From contig NC_019729.1 of the NCBI RefSeq assembly GCF_000317475.1, forward strand, positions 1,068,501-1,132,500: a DNA stretch of 64,000 bases, in the 5' to 3' direction. This document shows positions 26,005 through 36,300 of this stretch, piece by piece. Source of the DNA: Oscillatoria nigro-viridis PCC 7112. GTDB lineage: Bacteria > Cyanobacteriota > Cyanobacteriia > Cyanobacteriales > Microcoleaceae. Below the pieces are notes generated by a model. The model saw only the letters and a list, made by a program, of their open reading frames with translations. It did not search any database and was not told the DNA's origin. The first letter of the stretch is position 1, and each line of letters starts with the position of its first letter. The position numbers and the translations under genes were made by a program.

Positions 26005-26823
26005 TCAATTCTTAATCCCCGTCGCCGCAATCCCCCGAATAAACTGCCGCTGACCGGCCAAAAACAGCAACACCACCGGCACTGTTCCAATTACCACCGC
26101 CGCCATCAACAACTGCCAACTGCTAGTAAACTGTTCCTGAAACTCAGCCAAAACCAACTGCACAGTCCGCAACTCCGGCCGCGTCGTAAACACCAGCGGC
26201 TTAAACAAATCGTTCCACTCCCCGATAAAGGTAAACAAAAACAGCGTCACCAAAGCAGGGCGGGCCAAAGGAAACATCACCTGCCACAAAACCTGCCAGC
26301 GGTTAGCCCCATCCAGCATTGCCGCCTCCTCCAACTCCACCGGAACAGTCATAAAATACTGGCGCAGCAGAAATATCCCAAAACCGTTAGCCGCCGTCGG
26401 CAAAATCAGCGCCCCGTAGGTATTCAGCAGGTGGCCCCACTTCAAAACCAAGAAAATCGGAACCACCAAAAGCTGAAACGGAATTACCAGCGTCGCCAAA
26501 ACACCCAACACAATCGCCTGTCGCCCCCGAAACTTCAGCCTGGCCAAGGCGTAACCGGCCAAAGCAGAAGTTACAACCTGAAAAGCAGTTACTGCGATCG
26601 CCACTAGAGTAGAATTAACAAATGCCAACAAAAAATTGCCCCGCCGCCAAGCCTCCTGATAGTTCGCAAAAGTCAGCTCTGTGGCATTGACACCGACACC
26701 AGATGGTGATAGAGAAACCAAAAATACAGCAGCCAGCGGCAGCAGCACCAGCGCAGCACCCGCCAGCAACAAAATAAAACTCAGCAGTTCCAGCGCTTGA
26801 GACCTGTCAAATGATTTACCCAT
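26005..26823 (-). CDS. Carbohydrate ABC transporter permease (MalG/UgpE type)
   Basis: The 272-residue protein has six hydrophobic segments and the EAA loop EEAAMLDGANRWQVLWQVMFPLARPAL that contacts the ATPase. The start region and GYALARLKFRGRQAIVLGVL fit the MalG-like half of CUT1 sugar importers. Import normally requires a second permease, a binding protein and an ATPase; none is adjacent, so this is an orphan that must pair with components elsewhere or be non-functional. GC content is higher than in its flanks. Confidence 0.88.
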   Translation of the reverse strand: MGKSFDRSQALELLSFILLLAGAALVLLPLAAVFLVSLSPSGVGVNATELTFANYQEAWRRGNFLLAFVNSTLVAIAVTAFQVVTSALAGYALARLKFRGRQAIVLGVLATLVIPFQLLVVPIFLVLKWGHLLNTYGALILPTAANGFGIFLLRQYFMTVPVELEEAAMLDGANRWQVLWQVMFPLARPALVTLFLFTFIGEWNDLFKPLVFTTRPELRTVQLVLAEFQEQFTSSWQLLMAAVVIGTVPVVLLFLAGQRQFIRGIAATGIKN

Positions 26824-27317
26824 AAATTTGTGAATTAACCTAAAATAATAAGCCTGTGAGGTTCTCCAACCCGATCGCCTCCCAGATTCCCATACAACAA
26901 CATAATAGTCGTAGAGGGAAAGAAGGAGTACCTAGGGAGGAAGTTGTGATTGGGGATATAATGTTATAGATAGAGTTGGTACTATAAAACCCTTAAAGGG
27001 GGAGACATAGACCGTATTTCTATCATCTATTTCCGGGCAAAAGATCGACTAACGACTAATTCAAGTAATTAGTAAATAGATAGCATTCTAGCGATAGTCT
27101 TTCTGGAGTGTTCGACGGCAAAAGTCCGGCAAACGCGCTGAGGACGCCAGTTTTTCCCGGAACGTCAAAGAAAAGTTCTTTGTCGAAAGCATCCTCAGCT
27201 ATAATCTGTGATTTAGATGGGGTGCGTTCAAAATAGGTAAAGTGTACTGTCACTGACCCCCAATTTTAAAGGGGTTTTCCAACATCCCACAAGCTTATAT
27301 GAGGAGACTACATATCT
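26824..27317. other. 494-bp gap between the divergent ABC permease and ado
   Basis: No supported gene. A 65-codon minus-strand frame (27056-27253, GTG start) reads like protein but has no recognisable family. The gap must hold both promoters; a GAGGAG motif at 27301-27306 serves ado. Confidence 0.4.
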
Positions 27318-28010
27318 ATGCCCCAGCTTGAGGCCAGCCCAACAATTGACTTTCAAACCGAAACTTACAAAGATGCTTACAGCCGCATCAACGCCATTGT
27401 GATTGAAGGCGAACAAGAAGCTCACGATAATTACCTGACACTGGCCGAACTGTTGGCTGACAAAAAAGCAGAGTTAGTTGGCTTGTCCAAGATGGAGAAC
27501 CGCCACATGAAAGGCTTCCAAGCTTGTGGCCGGAATCTTAAAGTCACGCCCGACATGGCATTTGCCAAAGAGTTCTTTTCGGAACTGCACAGAAACTTCC
27601 AAACGGCAGCGGCCCAAGGTCAGATTGTAACTTGCTTGCTGATTCAATCGCTAATTATCGAGTGTTTTGCGATCGCAGCTTACAACATCTACATCCCCGT
27701 CGCCGATGACTTTGCCCGCAAAATCACCGAAGGCGTCGTTAAAGAAGAATACAGCCACCTCAACTTTGGGGAAGTCTGGCTGCAAGCTCACTTTGAGGAA
27801 TCCAAAGCCGAACTAGAAGCCGCCAACCGCCAAAACCTGCCCATCATCTGGAAGCTGCTAAACGCTGTCGCAGACGATGCCCGCGTTTTAGGAATGGAAA
27901 AAGACGCTTTAATCGAAGACTTTATGATTGCCTACGGCGAAGCTCTAGGCAACATAGGCTTTAACAACCGCGATATCATGCGGATGTCAGCACAAGGCTT
28001 AGCAGCCTAG
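27318..28010 (+). CDS. ado: Aldehyde-deformylating oxygenase (alkane synthesis)
   Basis: Ado converts fatty aldehydes to alkanes/alkenes plus formate with O2 and reducing power. The 230-residue protein is a ferritin-like helix bundle. All six di-iron ligands are at the canonical positions: Glu32 ([10 protein letters not shown]), Glu60 and His63 ([10 protein letters not shown]), Glu115 ([12 protein letters not shown]), Glu144 and His147 ([14 protein letters not shown]). ATG 27318 follows GAGGAG. aar lies 156 bp downstream, the standard cyanobacterial arrangement; the two enzymes act in sequence. Confidence 0.97.
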   Translation: MPQLEASPTIDFQTETYKDAYSRINAIVIEGEQEAHDNYLTLAELLADKKAELVGLSKMENRHMKGFQACGRNLKVTPDMAFAKEFFSELHRNFQTAAAQGQIVTCLLIQSLIIECFAIAAYNIYIPVADDFARKITEGVVKEEYSHLNFGEVWLQAHFEESKAELEAANRQNLPIIWKLLNAVADDARVLGMEKDALIEDFMIAYGEALGNIGFNNRDIMRMSAQGLAA

Positions 28011-28032
28011 TTAATTCGGACATAAGGAATGG

Positions 28033-28060
28033 GAAAAAAATTAAAAATTAAAAATTAAAA
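28033..28060. repeat. Heptanucleotide repeat (AAAAATT)n
   Basis: About four copies of AAAAATT in the ado-aar gap. Confidence 0.85.
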
Positions 28061-28120
28061 ATGGGATACCTCATTTGAAAATATAAATTTTTAATCTTCC
28101 CATCTTCCCTCTTCGATTTT

Positions 28121-28150
28121 CAATCTTCAATCTTCAATCTTCAATCTTCC
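28121..28150. repeat. Heptanucleotide repeat (CAATCTT)n
   Basis: Four copies of CAATCTT just before aar, separate from the repeat at 28033. Confidence 0.9.
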
Positions 28151-28166
28151 TTCATTTGACAACTTA

Positions 28167-29192
28167 ATGTTTGGTCTAATCGGTCACTTAACCAGCTTAG
28201 AACACGCCCAATCAGTAGCTAACGAGCTGGGCTATCCAGAATATGGCGATCAAGGTCTCGATTTTTGGTGCAGCGCACCGCCCCAAATAGTTGATCATAT
28301 CACGGTAACAAGCATCACTGGACAAAAAATAGAAGGGCGCTATGTCGAGTCCTGTTTTCTGCCAGAAATGCTAGCAACTCGCCGGATTAAAGCAGCCACT
28401 CGCAAAATCCTTAATGCGATGGCACACGCTCAAAAAAACGGGATTAACATCACTGCTTTAGGCGGCTTTTCTTCGATCATTTTTGAGACTTTCAATTTGC
28501 AGCAAATTAAGCAAATTCGCAATCTCAAGTTGGAGTTTGAACGCTTCACCACTGGTAACACTCACACGGCTTACATCCTCTGCCGCCAAGTAGAAGAAGC
28601 AGCCCCTAAATTGGGGATTGAACTTTCAAAAGCCACGGTAGCGGTTTGCGGTGCTACTGGCGATATTGGCAGTGCTGTGTGTCGCTGGCTCAATGTTAAA
28701 ACAAATGTAGCAGAATTATTGCTCATTGCCCGCGACAAAGAACGATTGCAAGATTTGCAATCGGAATTGGGGCGAGGCAAAATCATGGATTTGGAAGAAG
28801 CTCTCCCCCAAGCGGATATTGTAGTGTGGGTAGCCAGTATGCCAAAGGGAGTAGAAATTGACCCTAAGACACTGAAGCAACCATGTTTATTGATTGACGG
28901 TGGCTATCCGAAAAATCTGGCAACTCAGGTTCAGCATCCCGGAATTTACGTACTCAATGGCGGGATTGTGGAGCATTCCCTCGATATTGAGTGGAAAATT
29001 ATGAAGATTGTCAATATGGATGTACCGGGGAGACAGTTGTTTGCCTGTTTTGCCGAATCAATGCTGCTGGAATTTGAAAAATTGTATACCAATTTTTCTT
29101 GGGGACGGAACCAAATTACTGTGGAGAAGATGGAGCAAATCGGTCTGATTTCTGTCAAACACGGTTTCCGACCTTTATTAATGTCATTTTGA
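28167..29192 (+). CDS. aar: Long-chain acyl-[acyl-carrier-protein] reductase
   Basis: Aar reduces acyl-ACP to fatty aldehyde with NADPH, feeding Ado. The 341-residue protein begins [20 protein letters not shown] and contains the Rossmann motif [18 protein letters not shown] and the catalytic-Cys region [17 protein letters not shown]. Length and start match the family. It is followed by a strong terminator-like hairpin, so it may form one transcript with ado that ends before accA. Confidence 0.97.
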   Translation: MFGLIGHLTSLEHAQSVANELGYPEYGDQGLDFWCSAPPQIVDHITVTSITGQKIEGRYVESCFLPEMLATRRIKAATRKILNAMAHAQKNGINITALGGFSSIIFETFNLQQIKQIRNLKLEFERFTTGNTHTAYILCRQVEEAAPKLGIELSKATVAVCGATGDIGSAVCRWLNVKTNVAELLLIARDKERLQDLQSELGRGKIMDLEEALPQADIVVWVASMPKGVEIDPKTLKQPCLLIDGGYPKNLATQVQHPGIYVLNGGIVEHSLDIEWKIMKIVNMDVPGRQLFACFAESMLLEFEKLYTNFSWGRNQITVEKMEQIGLISVKHGFRPLLMSF

Positions 29193-29196
29193 TGTT

Positions 29197-29240
29197 AAAA
29201 GTCAACTGTTAAATTTTCACATTTAACAGTTGACTTTTTC
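29197..29240 (+). terminator. Terminator after aar
   Basis: AAAAGTCAACTGTTAAAT is exactly complemented at 29221-29238 after a 6-base loop and is followed by TTTTTC. Confidence 0.88.
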
Positions 29241-29448
29241 TTTGGCATCGGAATAATATTTTTCGGAGTGCAGCGCGATCGGGAAGCTCGCGCTATATGA
29301 TAATGATGATGTGACAGAATTTGATATCATACAAAATTTAAAACTCAAAGTTTCCAATTAGCCCGTCTTTTTTACCATCCCCTGACAGGGTAGGATCTGG
29401 AAAGAGTCGATCGACAAAACCTGACAAAACCTTATAGAAATTATCCGC

Positions 29449-30429
29449 GTGCCAAACCCAGACCGTAAACCGTTACTCTTAGATTTTGAAAAGCCCCTGG
29501 CCGAACTCGAAACCCGAATTCACCAGATTCGCGAACTCGCCGAAGAAAACAGCGTCGATGTCACCGACGAAATTCGCAAACTCGAAGCGCGTTCCGCCCA
29601 ACTGCGACAAGAAATCTTCAGCAGCTTGTCCCCCATGCAGCGCCTGCAACTCGCCCGTCACCCGCGCCGCCCCAGCACCCTCGATTACATTCAGGCAATT
29701 AGCGACGAGTGGATCGAGCTTCACGGCGATCGGCGCGGCGGAGACGATCCGGCCCTCGTCGGCGGAATTGCCCGCATAGACGGGCGTCCCACAGTCATCA
29801 TCGGCCATCAAAAAGGGCGCGACACTAAAGACAATATCGCCCGCAACTTCGGCATGGCAGCTCCCGGCGGCTACCGCAAAGCCCTGCGGTTGATGGAACA
29901 CGCCGATCGCTTCGGAATGCCAATTTTCACCTTTATCGACACTCCGGGGGCTTGGGCGGGCTTAGAAGCAGAACAGCTCGGACAGGGAGAGGCGATCGCC
30001 TGTAACCTCCGAGAAATGTTTCGCCTGGACGTTCCCATTATTTGCACCGTCATCGGCGAAGGCGGTTCCGGCGGCGCATTGGGTATCGGTGTCGGCGAGC
30101 GGCTGTTGATGCTGGAACATTCCGTCTACACCGTCGCCACGCCGGAAGCTTGCGCGGCCATTCTCTGGAAAGACTCTGCTAAAGCTAACTTGGCCGCAGA
30201 AGCCCTAAAAATAACTTCCTGGGATTTGAAAAACCTCGGCGTTCTCGATCAAATAGTACCAGAGCCGATCGGCGGCGCTCACTCGAATCCCCTCAAAGCT
30301 GCGTCCATACTCAAACAAGCTTTGTTAGAAAACTTAGCCGAACTAACCCAGCTTACGGGTCAGCAGCGACGCGAACTCCGGTATCAAAAGTTTCGCCACA
30401 TCGGTGTATTCACTGAAATTGCGGCTTGA
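29449..30429 (+). CDS. accA: Acetyl-CoA carboxylase carboxyltransferase subunit alpha
   Basis: AccA, with AccD, moves the carboxyl group from biotin to acetyl-CoA, giving malonyl-CoA for fatty acid synthesis. The 326-residue product has the N-terminal helical segment ([20 protein letters not shown]), [34 protein letters not shown] and [19 protein letters not shown]. Start is GTG 29449. It lies in the conserved ado-aar-accA-SDR-folE order; the other Acc subunits are not in the window. Confidence 0.95.
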   Translation: MPNPDRKPLLLDFEKPLAELETRIHQIRELAEENSVDVTDEIRKLEARSAQLRQEIFSSLSPMQRLQLARHPRRPSTLDYIQAISDEWIELHGDRRGGDDPALVGGIARIDGRPTVIIGHQKGRDTKDNIARNFGMAAPGGYRKALRLMEHADRFGMPIFTFIDTPGAWAGLEAEQLGQGEAIACNLREMFRLDVPIICTVIGEGGSGGALGIGVGERLLMLEHSVYTVATPEACAAILWKDSAKANLAAEALKITSWDLKNLGVLDQIVPEPIGGAHSNPLKAASILKQALLENLAELTQLTGQQRRELRYQKFRHIGVFTEIAA

Positions 30430-30673
30430 GCCGATCAATTCAGAGTTATCAGTTATGAGTTAAAAATTCTTAACTTTAAACTCATATAAACTGATAACTC
30501 ACTATTCTGCGAATCTGTCAGCAGTGTTATAATTTCTCAGGTGACACGGCTTAACAGTTCTTAATGTTCATCTCATAATTAACTGTGATCGCCCGCAGCA
30601 GACAGTTGTCTAATTTGCCTCAGAAGGCTGCAACGCTGTAGGGAGTTGCCGAGCGAAAGTATTAGGACACTGA

Positions 30674-31399
30674 ATGAACCATCCCACAACAAAGCAGGCT
30701 CTGATTACCGGAGCCAGCAGCGGTATTGGCAAAGCGACGGCTCTAGCGTTCGCCGCCGAGGGCATAAATCTGGCCTTAGTTAGCCGAGAGTCGGAAAACT
30801 TAGAAGCCGTTGCCGCAGCAGCCCGAGAAGTCGGAGTGAAAGCAGAAGCTTATCCCTTAGACTTGGCAAAAATTGAGCAAGTGCAAAGCAGCATCAGCGC
30901 GATCGCAGCTCAATTCGGCCCCATAGATATCCTGGTCAACAGCGCTGGCATGGGCTACACCGGCTCCTTAACGGAAACGCCGCTAGCCGAGTGGCAGAGC
31001 GTTCTAGACCTCAATCTGACTAGCGTTTGGCAGTGCATTTTAGGAGTTTTGCCCTCCATGCGCGATCGCGGATCGGGAATCATCATCAACGTTTCCTCGA
31101 TCGCCGGCAGCCAAACCTTCCCCAACTGGGGAGCCTACTGCGTCAGCAAATTCGGTCTCATGGCTTTGTCTAAAACGCTAGCCGCCGAAGAACGGGCTCG
31201 CGGAATTCGCGTAACAGCAATCTGTCCGGGTTCTGTCAATACTCCCATGTGGGACACAGACACCGTGGACGCCGACTTCGATCGCACCGCCATGTTAACC
31301 CCAGAAATCGTCGCCCAATCAATTCTGCACGCAGTTCAGTTGCCAGCAAGTGCAGTAATTGAAGAAATCACCCTCATGTCCAACGCAGGAGTTTTGTGA
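30674..31399 (+). CDS. SDR-family oxidoreductase
   Basis: A classical short-chain dehydrogenase of 241 residues: TGASSGIGKATALAF (NADPH loop), LVNSAGMGYTG, catalytic Ser in INVSSIAGSQTF and the YxxxK pair in AYCVSKFGLMALSK, then RVTAICPGSVNTPMW. Its fixed position between accA and folE in many cyanobacteria suggests a role linked to fatty acid or pteridine metabolism, but the substrate cannot be read from sequence. Confidence 0.93.
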   Translation: MNHPTTKQALITGASSGIGKATALAFAAEGINLALVSRESENLEAVAAAAREVGVKAEAYPLDLAKIEQVQSSISAIAAQFGPIDILVNSAGMGYTGSLTETPLAEWQSVLDLNLTSVWQCILGVLPSMRDRGSGIIINVSSIAGSQTFPNWGAYCVSKFGLMALSKTLAAEERARGIRVTAICPGSVNTPMWDTDTVDADFDRTAMLTPEIVAQSILHAVQLPASAVIEEITLMSNAGVL

Positions 31400-31502
31400 A
31401 CTTGAGATTTGAGACTGCTGGATTTTTCTCGAATTCAACAATCTTTGAATCTCTAGCTATATCCCCCAATCCAAAATCGATTCACCCTCACACCAACTTC
31501 TT

Positions 31503-32237
31503 ATGACAATTGCATCTTCCACCGATTCCAATGGCTCGAACTCACTCTCGACTGACAGCATGAAACTTTCAGAAACCGCAGACAACAACACCCCGCGCAT
31601 CCCAACTCGACCCGATCGCAATTCCTCTCACGGTCAAGAATCCAGCGTGCCCATAGCTTCAGAAGTAGGGCTGGAAGAAATGATGGAGGCCGTTCGCACA
31701 ATGCTGCTGGGAGTAGGAGAAGATCCCGAACGCGAAGGATTGCTCAAAACCCCAAAGCGGGTAGCAGAAGCAATGCGGTTCCTCACCAGCGGCTACAGTC
31801 AATCCCTCGAAGAACTCCTCAACGGCGCTATCTTTGACGAAGGCCACAACGAAATGGTACTGGTACGAGACATCAGCGTATTCAGTATGTGCGAACACCA
31901 TATGCTGCCGTTTATGGGCCGAGTTCACATCGCTTACATTCCCAATCAAAAAGTAGTGGGACTGAGCAAATTAGCCAGAATAGCCGAGATGTACAGCCGC
32001 CGGTTGCAGGTGCAGGAACGTTTGACACGTCAAATTGCCGAAGCAGTTCAGACAATATTGGAACCGAAGGGAGTAGCTGTAGTCATGGAAGCCAGCCATA
32101 TGTGCATGACGATGCGGGGCGTGCAAAAACCCGGTGCTTGGACGGTTACGAGTGCCATGTTGGGCGTGTTTCAAGAGGAACAGAAAACTCGCGAAGAATT
32201 CCTGAATTTGATCCGCCACCAACCGACATTCTTTTAG
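31503..32237 (+). CDS. folE: GTP cyclohydrolase I
   Basis: FolE opens GTP to dihydroneopterin triphosphate, the first step of folate and pterin synthesis. The 244-residue protein has a ~50-residue low-complexity, Ser/Asn-rich N-terminus, then the enzyme: [20 protein letters not shown], the zinc/active-site segment [40 protein letters not shown] and [16 protein letters not shown]. All zinc ligands (Cys-His in CEHH, Cys in SHMCMTMRG) are visible. An internal ATG at 31560 could be the true start. Followed by a heptamer repeat. Confidence 0.95.
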   Translation: MTIASSTDSNGSNSLSTDSMKLSETADNNTPRIPTRPDRNSSHGQESSVPIASEVGLEEMMEAVRTMLLGVGEDPEREGLLKTPKRVAEAMRFLTSGYSQSLEELLNGAIFDEGHNEMVLVRDISVFSMCEHHMLPFMGRVHIAYIPNQKVVGLSKLARIAEMYSRRLQVQERLTRQIAEAVQTILEPKGVAVVMEASHMCMTMRGVQKPGAWTVTSAMLGVFQEEQKTREEFLNLIRHQPTFF

Positions 32238-32289
32238 TCAGTTGACAGTTGACAGTTGACAGTTGACAGTTGGCAGTTGGCAGTTGGCA
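32238..32289. repeat. Heptanucleotide repeat (CAGTTGA/CAGTTGG)n
   Basis: Seven copies of CAGTTGA, drifting to CAGTTGG, immediately after the folE stop; antisense-type copies (CAACAGT) follow at about 32360. Confidence 0.92.
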
Positions 32290-32583
32290 CTTAACAGTAA
32301 TTAGTAAGTTGGGTTGAGGGACTAAACCCAACATAATCTATCAAGCAAGGCTAAGGACCGCCAACAGTCAACAGTCAACAGCCAGAGTAAAAGCTGTGGA
32401 AGCAATTCCATAATCTCAAATCTCAAATCTAAAATCTAAAATCAGATGACGATCGACTGATAAACCCATAAAATAGACGGGTGACTCATGACTTGTGACT
32501 GATGAATCCTATTAAATACGTTAGACAACTAGAAAGAGTCTAGAAACTAGAGTAAGAATGGCTGAAAGTATTGATTTTTCAAG
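32290..32583. other. Repeat-rich gap before the phosphohexomutase
   Basis: Holds a second heptamer repeat (32413-32443, CTCAAAT then CTAAAAT) and nothing coding. The promoter of the following gene should lie in its last ~120 bp. Confidence 0.5.
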
Positions 32584-34014
32584 ATGTTTATGAATCCTAT
32601 TAAATTCGGTACAGATGGCTGGCGCGGTATCATTGCTGACGATTTTACATTCGATCGCGTAGCGTTAGTCGCTCCCCTAGCGGCACAAGTTCTCGCACAA
32701 ACCGGCGGCAGCGATGGCAGCAGCGGTACCGTAATTGTCGGTCACGACCGCAGATTTCTGGCTGAAGAATTTGCCCTCACAGCGGCTGTTGCCGTCCAAA
32801 ACGCAGGATTTGACGTGCTGCTGAGCGAATCTTACGCCCCCACTCCAGCTTTCAGTTTAGCTGCCAAACAATTAAATGCTTTGGGTGCGATCGTCCTGAC
32901 AGCCAGCCACAATCCCGGTGCATATTTAGGGTTAAAAGTCAAGGGCGGATTTGGCGGTTCAGTTTCGCCAGAAGTTACTCAACAGATAGAAGCAAAACTC
33001 GAAAATCCGGCGGTACTTTCAGCAACTCCCGGCAAATTGGAGAATTTCAATCCTTGGCCGGCTTACTGCAAAACCTTGCGGGACACGGTAGATATTGAGG
33101 CGATTAAACAAGCGATCGCCAGCGGCAAAATTACAGTATTTGTAGATGTAATGCACGGTGCCGCAGCAGGAGGACTAGCTCAAATTTTAGAAGAAACAGT
33201 ACATGAAGTCAACAGCGATCGAGATCCGCTGTTTGGCGGCGGTGCACCGGAACCTTTGCCCCGCTACCTGTCGCAGTTATTTCGGGTAATGCGAACTCAC
33301 CAGCGAAAAAGTTCTGGTTTGTCGATCGGATTTGTATTTGACGGAGATAGCGATCGAATTGCAGCCGTTGACTCTAGCGGCAACTTTCTCAGTTCGCAAA
33401 TCCTAATTCCCATATTAATCGAACATTTAGCTTCGCGGCGCGGCTTGACCGGGGAAGTCATCAAAACAGTCAGCGGTTCAGACATAATTCCCAAAATTGC
33501 CAAGCTGTACGACTTGCCCTTATTTGAAACGCCGATCGGTTACAAGTATATAGCCGATCGAATGTTAACCACCCAAGTCTTAGTCGGCGGCGAAGAATCG
33601 GGAGGAATTGGCTACGGTACACACATTCCCGAACGAGATGCTTTGCTGTCAGCGCTGTACTTGTTAGAAGCAGTTGTCAAATCCGGAGAAGACTTAAGCG
33701 AAATTTACAGCCGACTGCAACAAGAAACAAGCTTTACTTCAGCTTATGACAGAATAGACCTGCACCTAGCAAACATGGAAGAAAGGTCGCGTTTGCTGTC
33801 GCTGCTGCAAAATCAACCCTTAACAGAAATCGCCGGCAAAGCAGTTGTAGATTGCAACAAAGTTGACGGATATAAATTCCGTTTAGCCGACGGAAGTTGG
33901 CTGTTAATTAGGTTTAGCGGAACCGAACCCGTGTTGCGGCTGTATTCAGAAGCGGCGACATTGAAAGAAGTTATGCAAAACTTAAACTGGGCGAAAACTT
34001 GGGCGCAAAATTAA
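32584..34014 (+). CDS. Phosphoglucomutase/phosphomannomutase family protein
   Basis: The 476-residue alpha-D-phosphohexomutase interconverts hexose 1- and 6-phosphates. Visible landmarks: IKFGTDGWRGIIADDF, the phosphoserine loop IVLTASHNPGAYLGLKVKGG, metal-binding FVFDGDSDRIAAVD, sugar-binding GGEESGGIGYGTHIPERD and phosphate-binding LIRFSGTEPVLRLYSEA. It could act in glycogen metabolism with glgP and glk in this window, or be a glucosamine/mannose mutase; sequence alone does not decide. ATG 32584 or 32590 may be used. Confidence 0.9.
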   Translation: MFMNPIKFGTDGWRGIIADDFTFDRVALVAPLAAQVLAQTGGSDGSSGTVIVGHDRRFLAEEFALTAAVAVQNAGFDVLLSESYAPTPAFSLAAKQLNALGAIVLTASHNPGAYLGLKVKGGFGGSVSPEVTQQIEAKLENPAVLSATPGKLENFNPWPAYCKTLRDTVDIEAIKQAIASGKITVFVDVMHGAAAGGLAQILEETVHEVNSDRDPLFGGGAPEPLPRYLSQLFRVMRTHQRKSSGLSIGFVFDGDSDRIAAVDSSGNFLSSQILIPILIEHLASRRGLTGEVIKTVSGSDIIPKIAKLYDLPLFETPIGYKYIADRMLTTQVLVGGEESGGIGYGTHIPERDALLSALYLLEAVVKSGEDLSEIYSRLQQETSFTSAYDRIDLHLANMEERSRLLSLLQNQPLTEIAGKAVVDCNKVDGYKFRLADGSWLLIRFSGTEPVLRLYSEAATLKEVMQNLNWAKTWAQN

Positions 34015-34259
34015 TCGGAGTTTTGAACCGCAGATCGACGCTGATAAACGCGGATGACTTGAGATCAAATCTCTCTTTCTCCGTGTCCTCTGCGTCCTCT
34101 CCGGTAAAAAAAAGCTTCTTCATAAATAAAATCGTATTGCCATAGCAATCTTCCCATCAATTGTGAACTTTTTTTCCTTTGCGTCTTCGCGATTCGTAAA
34201 AATCTTACTTACCAAGGAAAGACTATTGCTATATCAGATCAATTTTAGGATAAAAGAAG

Positions 34260-34856
34260 ATGGCATACAGCGATTTCAGCCTTGCGAGAGTCAAAAAAGA
34301 TTTTGGATTAACCTTAGATGAAAGTCGCAATTTATTTGCCGAGACAAAACCAGTTTTACCATCCGAACTTTTAACAACAATCCTGATTGATTATGTACCG
34401 CTAGCCACGTTTATTTCGACAGAAAAAGCTCGTTCAGAATTTTTGATCGCGCCGATATTAGCAGAAGTCCGGCGATTGTTAAACAAACGAGTTTCTCTTT
34501 TTTCCGGTAAGGATTTTACTGTCGATCCAGAAAGAGGTTTGCAAGGATTTTGCGATTATATTATTAGCGGATCTTCAGAACAATTGTTCATCAGTGCTCC
34601 GGTTATAACAATTTTTGAGGCAAAAAAGGAAGATATCATTGGCGGGTTGGGGCAATGCGCGGCGGCAATGGTGGCTGCTCAATGTTTCAATCAAAACCAA
34701 GACAGTGAGGTCGATCGCATTTACGGTGCTGTGACGACTGGGACTAACTGGAAGTTCTTGATTTTACAGGAAACTATTCTCTATATCGATCCGATTGAAT
34801 ACTATATTCAAGATGTTGATAAGATTTTGGGAATTTTATTGCAACCATTTTCTTAA
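34260..34856 (+). CDS. Uncharacterised protein, PD-(D/E)XK nuclease-like
   Basis: A 198-residue protein I cannot assign to a named family. Its middle has the order of a PD-(D/E)XK core: Glu in STEKARSEFLIAP, Asp in QGFCDYIISGS, Glu-x-Lys in VITIFEAKKEDIIGG and Gln in GLGQCAAAMVAAQCFN. The C-terminal part (RIYGAVTTGTNWKFLIL) is conserved with a second copy at 44763-45368 on the minus strand. A nuclease-type fold is inferred from motif spacing; activity and target are unknown. No toxin, methylase or helicase is adjacent. Confidence 0.65.
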   Translation: MAYSDFSLARVKKDFGLTLDESRNLFAETKPVLPSELLTTILIDYVPLATFISTEKARSEFLIAPILAEVRRLLNKRVSLFSGKDFTVDPERGLQGFCDYIISGSSEQLFISAPVITIFEAKKEDIIGGLGQCAAAMVAAQCFNQNQDSEVDRIYGAVTTGTNWKFLILQETILYIDPIEYYIQDVDKILGILLQPFS

Positions 34857-34895
34857 TCTTTTGTTAATATCAATTGGTAAGTTTTAATTGAAATA

Positions 34896-35486
34896 ATGAC
34901 TAATCGCAAATTGCTAGTTGTAGCTACGGGCAATCCGGGTAAACTCAAGGAAATGCAAGTTTATCTTCAGGATTTGGGATGGGAATTGCAACTCAAACCG
35001 GAAGAGTTGGAAATCGAGGAAACAGGCGAAACTTTTATTGCGAATGCTTGCTTGAAGGCGTCTGAAGTGGCAAAAGCAACGGGCAAATGGTCGATCGCCG
35101 ATGATTCTGGTTTAATGGTAGATGCACTCGACGGGCAACCCGGGATTTACTCGGCGCGCTACGGGAAAACCGATGCTGACAGGATATCTCGACTCCTCAA
35201 AGAATTGGGAAGCGAACAAAACCGGGAAGCACAATTTGTCTGCGCGATCGCGATCGCCCGTCCCGACGGTACAATTGCCTTGCAAGTAGAAGGAATTTGC
35301 CGCGGCGAAATCCTGCACACTCCTCGCGGTACTGGAGGTTTCGGATATGACCCCATTTTCTACGTACCCGCACAGCAACAGACTTTTGCAGAAATGACAC
35401 CCGATATCAAGCGATCGCACTCTCACCGCGGCAGAGCATTCCATGCTCTAATACCACAAATGGCGAATATTGTCAACCAAAACTGA
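34896..35486 (+). CDS. rdgB: RdgB/HAM1 non-canonical purine NTP pyrophosphatase
   Basis: The enzyme hydrolyses dITP, XTP and similar purine NTPs to monophosphates, keeping damaged bases out of DNA. The 196-residue protein has VVATGNPGKLKEMQVYL, IADDSGLMVDALDGQPGIYS, GGFGYDPIFYVPAQQQTF and IKRSHSHRGRAF, covering nucleotide-binding and catalytic residues. Complete and of normal length; it follows the PD-(D/E)XK-like gene by 40 bp. Confidence 0.95.
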   Translation: MTNRKLLVVATGNPGKLKEMQVYLQDLGWELQLKPEELEIEETGETFIANACLKASEVAKATGKWSIADDSGLMVDALDGQPGIYSARYGKTDADRISRLLKELGSEQNREAQFVCAIAIARPDGTIALQVEGICRGEILHTPRGTGGFGYDPIFYVPAQQQTFAEMTPDIKRSHSHRGRAFHALIPQMANIVNQN

Positions 35487-35564
35487 GGTCAAAAAACAGG
35501 GGCATGAGAATTGGCAATCAGATATCAGAACTGAACAGGGAAGAAGCTTTCTCCATTACCAATT

Positions 35565-35592
35565 ACCGATGACCGATGACCGATGACCGATG
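35565..35592. repeat. Heptanucleotide repeat (ACCGATG)n
   Basis: Four copies of ACCGATG between the convergent rdgB and glnB genes. Confidence 0.9.
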
Positions 35593-35609
35593 CCCAATGC
35601 CCCAGTATC

Positions 35610-36300
<691 letters not shown>

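Noticed and set aside
27056..27253. 65-codon minus-strand frame upstream of ado
   Set aside because: It reads like protein (VHFTYFERTPSKSQII) but no family, start signal or neighbour supports it; kept only as a note.
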